NCBI GenBank assembly: GCA_024196135.1
Contig: JAMQCK010000161.1
Location: 1 to 47,090 of the forward strand
Direction: 5' to 3'
Length of the DNA: 47,090 bases
DNA from: Pleurotus ostreatus/Saccharomyces cerevisiae fusant
Taxonomy: Eukaryota; Opisthokonta
The notes under the pieces were generated by a model, which saw only the letters and a list, made by a program, of their open reading frames with translations, made no database searches and was not told the DNA's origin. The translations under genes were made by a program, and so were the position numbers. Below, piece after piece: positions 40,990-47,090 of this stretch. Position 1 is the stretch's first letter. Each line of letters opens with the position of its first letter.

Positions 40990-41540
40990 GGCGGGGTCTT
41001 TAGCAGCCTCGTTCTTGTTCGCTTTGCTGGCGTCCATATCGTTCTCCTCCGACGGCCGCCCCCGTTCATTCCTCTCTCCCCATAGTGAGGTACATACTCG
41101 AATGGCTCAGGAAGAAATGGCGCGCTCACGTCGCAGTGTATGTTCAAGTATGCCGCTTTTTCACCTACTCACAAGTCGTACACCAAGACCATGATGACCC
41201 CGCAACCAGTGCTGGGGCGTGTTTTATAATACGAGACAGAAGGAGAGGCGGCTCATCAAGGTAGGGCAGGTGAGGATGATGATGAGGAGGGAGTCACTTC
41301 AATAGGATGGGTAGGTATTACCACGAGTGTATGCGCCATCGAACAACACTCCGGGCGTTATCTCACATGATCGAAAAAAAGCAGGATTTCCATGGATAAA
41401 TAGTATTCGGTACAATGGCCGTCGAAGCTGAAGTAGCGCCGAGAGATTCAAAGTACTCCATCGAGAAGAGGGATCTTCCACCAGGCTCTCTCTCACTACT
41501 TTAGAATGCGTGTGTCGGACTCAACATCGGTTGCCACCCT
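40990..41540. other. Intergenic region, no gene recognised
   Basis: Nothing supportable beyond the first few intron-like bases continuing the thymidylate kinase fragment. Its right end is the 3' flank of the FunK1-PHD gene. Confidence 0.5.
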
Positions 41541-44289
41541 TCAGCCAACGGTCTTCAAGGAGGGGCGCTTACCGCCTTTGTCTTTTTTGCCTTTCCCCTT
41601 CTTCTTCGGTCCCAAGTTGTTGCTTTGAGTTTTGGCCTTCTTCTTATTCTCCCCTTGCTTGCGCTTGCAATCCTTGCATGTCCATTTGTCTTCTGGGCCG
41701 TCTTCGAAGTCTCTTTCAATGCAGGCACGATGGAACTGAGTGTCGATTAGCGCCGACTGGGCCACAGAGCGAAAATGGCGAACTTACAAAGCGGATACCG
41801 CAGTCCGATCCATGACATTCTATAGCACCTTCCTCGTTTTCTTCCACATTGATCCCACATACATAGCACCCATGCCGGTATATAGCGTGCGTCTCAGAAG
41901 CAGTGACATGATCGTTAGTGCGCTTGCGAGATGCCCTCGCGTTCCTCGACGATTCTGCGCCATTCTGCGTGTGAGTCTGCACGGCAGGTACTGATGGAAA
42001 TGGTCAGATTCTACTAGTATCTCAAGTAGGTAAAAGGAGCTCACCTGTCTGTTCTGAAGAACCAGCAATAGCGGCTTCGAGCGACGCGGTAGGAGGGACA
42101 GAAGGGTCGATAGGGACATCGAGTCCGAGTGCGTCCTCGGTTTGGTCTTGAGCAACCGCGCCGGTGTTTGCCGCGACTCCCGTGTTCAATAACCAGTCCG
42201 GTTCAGGTACGTCGGAAAGTTCCTCCAGGACTTCCAAGACGTCGTCACCCCTTTCAGCATCTGTAGCGCTCGACGAAGACAACGACGGCAGTCCCTTGTT
42301 CGCCAGCAGAACATCTAGATGACGTCTCAGGATGTCAATGACTTCCTGATGAGTCACAGTAGAGTCTTGGCGCATGACAGCCATGCGGAGGTCCCAGATG
42401 ATCTCTTTAAAGTCGTCGAAGTAGGGATGAATAACTTGGTCGAGAAAGTTTCTGAAGGGGTCACGTTTCTCAGGCCTGATCATCATGACCGCATCTTTGG
42501 CGGCACTGACGATCTCCAGGTCAGTCGAGAGCCACTTGTTGAGCGGCGTCTTCGTGATGTCGAAGCCATCAGCGCGGATCCTATTGTTAGGTCCCTCGTG
42601 GAGAGCGCAGGTCCAGATCAGGACGTGAACGAAGGACTCCAAGTCGTGACGCGGTTCAAGGGCAACGAGGTGGGGGAAGAGTAGTATCTCGCCTGCCATG
42701 AATGCTGCGCCGCACTTTATGTCTGTTAGCCAAACTTGAGAAAGGAGGGAAATGAAGGACTTACGCCTTTCTGCCCCTTCGACGCCTCCTTCCGTTTCTC
42801 CCCCAGGACAATCGGACAGGCGACGTCCGCGATCAATCCTCGGCGCAGACCATGATCGTAGAACTTCCTGTTATCAAGTAGGATATTATCATCACGGATG
42901 TTCCCGTGCAGAATACCACATTTCTCCATCAGCTCGAGGTGAGCTAAAACGAGTGGTTAGCATATGACATGAGGGTCTGACTTCGTTGAACTCACCCTCC
43001 ACACCGCCCAAGATACCACCAAGAAGCTCGGCCTTGCTTCTGAATTCGCCCAGTGGAGACCCGTATTCCTCCATGACAGTCCGCGTGTAGACTCGGAACT
43101 CTGAGCATTGCTGCAGCTGTTTCGCACTGCAGACTTTACTCCGGAAGTACTCCGTCGAGACGGGCGCGCCTTGCCGTGTTACAGCTTCGCTTGCAATGAA
43201 TCTGGGTACTCCGCAAACCTCCTTGTCGCGTGCCATCTTCAAGAACTTGGCCTCGGTATGAACTCTCGACGTATCCACCCATTCGCCCTTGATGAAGACC
43301 TCCTTGCGGGTTCCATCCTTTCTCTTGTAGTCGCACCGCCAGACGATGGTTCCGAGCCCCCAAATGCTGGCATTCTCGTTGACTCGGGAGAGTATGCGGT
43401 AAGTCACACCCGCAACAGTGACATATCGACTGTCGGCATGCGTCGTGATCGAGATATCGTGTCCCGCGAATCGAAGTGGCAACGAGCTCAGCCCGACGAG
43501 TACCTTGAGGAAAGTCTCCGGTTCTTTGTGGATGTCGATTGGCGCAGAGCGCACACAGCCAGAGCGGTCGTACAGGTGAAGGAAGCAATGATGGTTGACG
43601 ATCCCGAGGCCAGTGTGGAAGATACGATCGTCCTGCGTAGACAGAGTATTGAGACCTCCATCGTGAAGTTGTTTAGCCGCTACCTCGAACTCTTTGACGC
43701 TAGCCTTATGCTGCAGGTCAGAGAATGAGAATCCCCAGGTCTTTGCCTCCCGAACAAGGAGCTCGACGAGGTCGGGCTTCCGCTCCGTAACCCCACCGGG
43801 CAAGACGTTGTCGCGATATGCAGCAGTCCAGTAGCGCTCATTCTCCTTGGTGTGCCTCTGATCTTTCTCGGCGAAGAGTTTCTCAGCTAGCAGCCTGATC
43901 TTCTCGAAGAACCTCGCTATCTCGCGCTCTTGCGAGCCAACGGAGAATTTGGGGGCAATTACCCAGCACTTCCGCTTAGCGTCGTAGAAGCCCAACGCAA
44001 CGCACGCTTCGAGAAGGTCCTTGGCAGGAACAGAGAAGGCATGGTCAGGAAAGAGAGCGGAGGGCATGCCCTCGACGTTGACGATCATCGCGCCACTCTC
44101 CGGCGACAGTTCCTGGCGGAAGATCTCGTCCATATAGTCGTGATGCCCAAAAACTTCGGTGTTGAGTGGATGTCCAGGATGTCTGGAGGTTATGTTGACA
44201 GCTCTGGGAAGGCATGCTCGGTTCACGATCCTCGGAGTGACGGCGATCGTGGGTAGTGGTCTGGGAAAGGGTCTGGACATGTCGAACAC
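41541..44289 (-). CDS. FunK1-like (pseudo)kinase with C-terminal PHD finger
   Basis: Five exons join in phase: 44289-42996, 42943-42765, 42714-42045, 41990-41788 and 41735-41541, 846 aa. The FunK1 domain shows the beta-3 Lys334 (VFIKGEW), a catalytic loop ILHGNIRDDNILL in which the usual Asp is Asn445, and an ADVAC segment in place of DFG. Exons 4-5 encode a complete Cys4-His-Cys3 PHD finger: C756, C759, C773, C778, H784, C787, C802, C805, with a Trp two before C802. A Lys/Gly-rich basic tail follows. PHD fingers read histone tails, so a chromatin-bound kinase-like protein is plausible. Loss of the catalytic Asp predicts weak or no activity. The acceptor at 42715-42716 is AAAG, chosen because it alone keeps the frame. 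The fusion rests on two phase-consistent introns, not on transcripts. Confidence 0.82.
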
Positions 44290-45040
44290 AGCGAGATCGA
44301 ACTAGAAAGTGGTGAGTAGGGTCTATCAGAAGTGGATGCAAGGAGTGACCGACGGGTAGGGAGGTTGCGGATAGCAGGAGCGTCGGCGGTGATGATCGAA
44401 TACAACCCAGCGGTTGGATGGCAGCAGCAAGGGGGGGATAAAGCAAGCAGCAGACCCGGTACAAAGCCCCGGGCAAGGGCCTCAGAGGCCCCCCTCAGCC
44501 GGGCAGGTGGCGGGGGGGCTGGCGCGCCCAGCGGCAACGCCGAACACAGACACGGACCGAAGGCGACAACGCACGGACTAAAGAGTGTATAGTGTGACTA
44601 CTCGGTATATAAAGCGTGAGCGCGTGACGTGACCGAGTGACTGCTAGAGTCGAGCTGTACCTAATACCTACAACTCGTGACAGGGTCAAATGCTATAGAG
44701 ATTAAGCACACACTCAGGCGCTGCTTATGCGCAGAAGTCCGGGCGTGATGGTGGAGGTTCAACTGAGAGGGCAAAATAATCGGCCACCAGAGCTTCGACC
44801 ATGCGAAGATGGCCGCGTGGCAGTCACATGACCTGCACGAGGCAGCGCAAAGCCGCGTGGCGCTTACATGATACTAATCCGCGTGTCGCAGCTTGATCTT
44901 GACCACCATCATCCGCTGCGACAAACATCCGAAGGCAGGTGCCTGCATTCGCACAAGTCTTACTTTGTGAACACCTTTTCGCGCCAGGTAGGTCGATCGA
45001 GCTGCCAGGAGTGGCGAGCGCTGACGCATTCTCAGGCATC
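44290..45040. promoter_or_regulatory. Divergent intergenic region between two FunK1 genes
   Basis: About 750 bp without a supported gene, flanked by divergent starts. A TATA-like word TATATAAAG lies near 44607-44615 but is over 400 bp from the downstream ATG. The words CCGCGTGGC and ACATGA recur near 44813 and 44850. Confidence 0.4.
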
Positions 45041-47090
45041 ATGTCCTGCGTACCACCCATCGGAGCGACAGCGCAATGCGGATCAGCGCGCCCAGGATCT
45101 GCACCATCCTGCCCATCCAAACTACCCGCAGCCCCTCTCCCTTACCGCTCTACTCGCTTCTCCCCCGATGCCGAGGTTGTTACCCGTCTCGGCCAAACAG
45201 CCGTCGAAATCAAAGGAATCATTCCCAGGCTATTTCCCGACGATGCCCTCCCTGCCGATGTCACGGAAACTACGCGGTCTCTAGTCAACGTGATATACAG
45301 CGCAAAACGGCGTCAATGGCCGACGTATCCCTCGCCTCTCATCCGCATCCATCCCACCTGCCAAGCGCGCGAAACGGCGCAGCTGCTCAACGCGATCGGT
45401 TATCGCTGCTCGCTGCGCTGCGCTGGCCAGCAACCGCCGCGCCCACGTCGTCTATGGAATGTGGTTGCGGACTCCAGAGAGCTACCAAACAGCGACAGGA
45501 GTTGGCCTGTTGGTATCGTGCTCACTGAGCCTCACACGGACGTGACTTCCTGGGCCAATGTCCTCTGTGACGTCCAGATCTCTTCTGACGCCGATCGCAT
45601 GCCCGAAGCTCTGCAGCGACTGCACAGTGGCGCGACGTACGTCTTCCGCTACCAAGAGACGCGCATGTATCACATCGGCATTGCATTCGCAGGCGACCTC
45701 TTCCAGATTGCGTATTACGATCGCGCCGGATGCGTTCTCTCCGGCATCTACAACGTCCACGAAAATCCCGGGACCCTCGTTCGGACTGTCATGGGCTTGT
45801 CCTATCTCGGCGACTCATATCTGGGCAAGGACACTTCGATTATCTTGCGCGATGGGCGGCAGTACACGACCGTCGGCGGGGTCGAGTATGAGATATTGGA
45901 GTGCCTCGCCTCCAACGACGACATCCTAAGCAAAGGGACGATATGCTGGCGCTGTCGGCGGCCAGGTTCCGACGCGCAGTTCGTCATCAAGAGCAAGTGG
46001 CGGGTATACGACCCTTTCCGGACTAAAGAAGCCGAATTCCTCCGGAAGGCGGCTGGGATTGATGGTGTGGCGGAACTTGTCTATGAGGACGAAGTTTTGC
46101 ACGCCAACGGTCGACAGCAAGATACGTTGTGGCTGCGGAGCGTCCTGCAGGTGCCCGGGCGCATATCCATTCTTCGCGACCACCCACGGATGGAACTGCG
46201 CCGCCTGGTCATGCGACCCTGCGGGCGGCGCTTAGAGGATTTTGTGAGCAAGGACGAACTGCTGGGTGGCTTCCACGATGCGATTATATGTGCGTTCTTG
46301 ATCTCAGTAAACACATGGTATACTCACTGCGCTCGCAGCCCATCATCGTCTGTACAAGAACAGGGGCATCCTCCACTGCGATATCAGCGACAACAACGTG
46401 ATGCTGCGCATGCCCGATGAGTATTCTCAATCCAGGGGTCTGCTGGTCGATCTCGATTGCGCCGTCTTCGTTGACGAGCAAGATCAAGTGGGCCCGAGGG
46501 GCTATGCCAAGGTACGCACGGTAATCTTTCGATGATATTGTATTCTTACCATACGTGCGTCTGTAGGGAACCCACCCCTTCATCGCCTGCAACGTCATGA
46601 ACCCCGACCGCGCCGAGGCACGTGCCCCGTGGCACGACCTCGAGTCTTTCCTCTACGTCCTCATGTACGTCTGCGCCACCTGCTCCGGCCCGCACGACAC
46701 GTCGCGCGACGACTTTGACATAGACGACTCGCCCATGGGGTCCTGGCTCGAGGGCGACTACGCGGACAAGACGCGCGTGATGTTTGAATACGACGACAAT
46801 GCATTCCGCGCGTTCCTCGACGAACTCTTCGACCCGTACTTCGACGACCTGAAGGACCTGGTGGTCGACCTCCGTCGCGTTATCACGCGCACACCGCCAT
46901 TCCGGGCGAGTCATGACAAGGTCTGCGGGGTCATCGAGAGGCACATGGAGTCGAGGGCTGCGGGGCGCGGCGAGGGCTCGGCTTCCAACTCGCGCAAGGA
47001 GGGCAGCCCGTCGGAGGGTGACCCCTCCGCAGGTCCTTCGACGGGCAACAATTCTGTTGGTCCTTCGAAAGGAAACCCTTCCGCGGGCTC
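45041..47090 (+). CDS. FunK1 protein kinase, copy 3 (partial, runs off the window)
   Basis: Exons 45041-46289, 46339-46511 and 46567-47090 (open at the edge), with introns of 49 and 55 bp at the same sites as in copies 1 and 2. It is more diverged from them than they are from each other. The beta-3 lysine (FVIKSKW, codon 45989), catalytic loop LHCDISDNNVML, VDLDC and GTHPFIA are all present, and no frame break is seen. Among the FunK1 genes here, this is the one most likely to encode an active kinase. ATG 45041 aligns with the start of copy 1; the frame is open a further 100 nt upstream without ATG. The visible C-terminus is a Gly/Pro/Ser-rich repeat. Confidence 0.88.

Noticed and set aside
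44607..44615. TATA box for FunK1 copy 3
   Set aside because: It lies more than 400 bp upstream of the start codon and could serve another transcript; noted only as a word match.
1..47090. tRNA or rRNA genes
   Set aside because: No cloverleaf with A and B boxes and no rRNA-like conserved segments were noticed by eye; a tRNA-scan search would settle it.

Overview
The window looks like repeat-rich accessory DNA from a mushroom-forming basidiomycete (Agaricomycetes). The evidence is GC-rich, CpG-rich sequence; genes broken by many 44-60 bp GT-AG introns; several fungal-specific FunK1 protein kinase genes; a KDZ-type DNA transposon carrying a TET/JBP dioxygenase; and a chromodomain Ty3/gypsy retrotransposon. 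Species cannot be named from sequence alone.

Layout. 1-2466 (minus): FunK1 kinase copy 1, with a 1-nt frame break in a 14-G tract. 2467-3698: no gene, but a 420-bp inverted-repeat element. 3699-5216 (minus): a four-exon thymidylate kinase gene with three separate tandem repeats, one of them coding. 5217-7517: no recognisable gene, one 18-bp minisatellite. 7518-9318 (plus): FunK1 copy 2, a 5'-truncated inverted duplicate of copy 1, whose last part lies 31 kb away at 40433-40677. The gap is filled by nested transposons. 40678-41540: a decayed piece of a thymidylate kinase gene. 41541-44289 (minus): a FunK1-like gene whose last exons encode a PHD finger. 45041-47090 (plus): FunK1 copy 3, cut by the window edge.

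The core (9319-40432) is a three-level nest. A Ty3/gypsy chromovirus (minus strand, about 11.7 kb without its insert, 405-bp LTRs, 5-bp target duplication CGCCG) landed in the proline-rich tail of FunK1 copy 2. A 19.4-kb KDZ DNA transposon (12284-31654, about 22-bp imperfect terminal inverted repeats, 10-bp flanking duplication) then landed in a third gene of that retrotransposon, downstream of pol. Taking out one duplication copy and the insert restores that reading frame exactly.

The KDZ element carries five multi-exon genes. These are an uncharacterised 1318-aa protein (gene A, minus), the KDZ transposase (1162 aa), a TET/JBP dioxygenase with complete HxD...H...R motifs (489 aa), and two uncharacterised proteins (343 and 1186 aa). 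In each model the exons splice in phase, so the element looks intact. Its left subterminal region holds an array of short palindromes in a 25-bp register, and the same 14-mer palindrome recurs between the divergent gene A and transposase genes.

The two LTRs differ at only 4 of 405 positions, and every difference is a CpG to TpG/CpA transition. That points to cytosine methylation of the retrotransposon, and a putative 5-methylcytosine oxidase is encoded by the transposon sitting inside it. Methylation and demethylation at this locus are inference, not seen.
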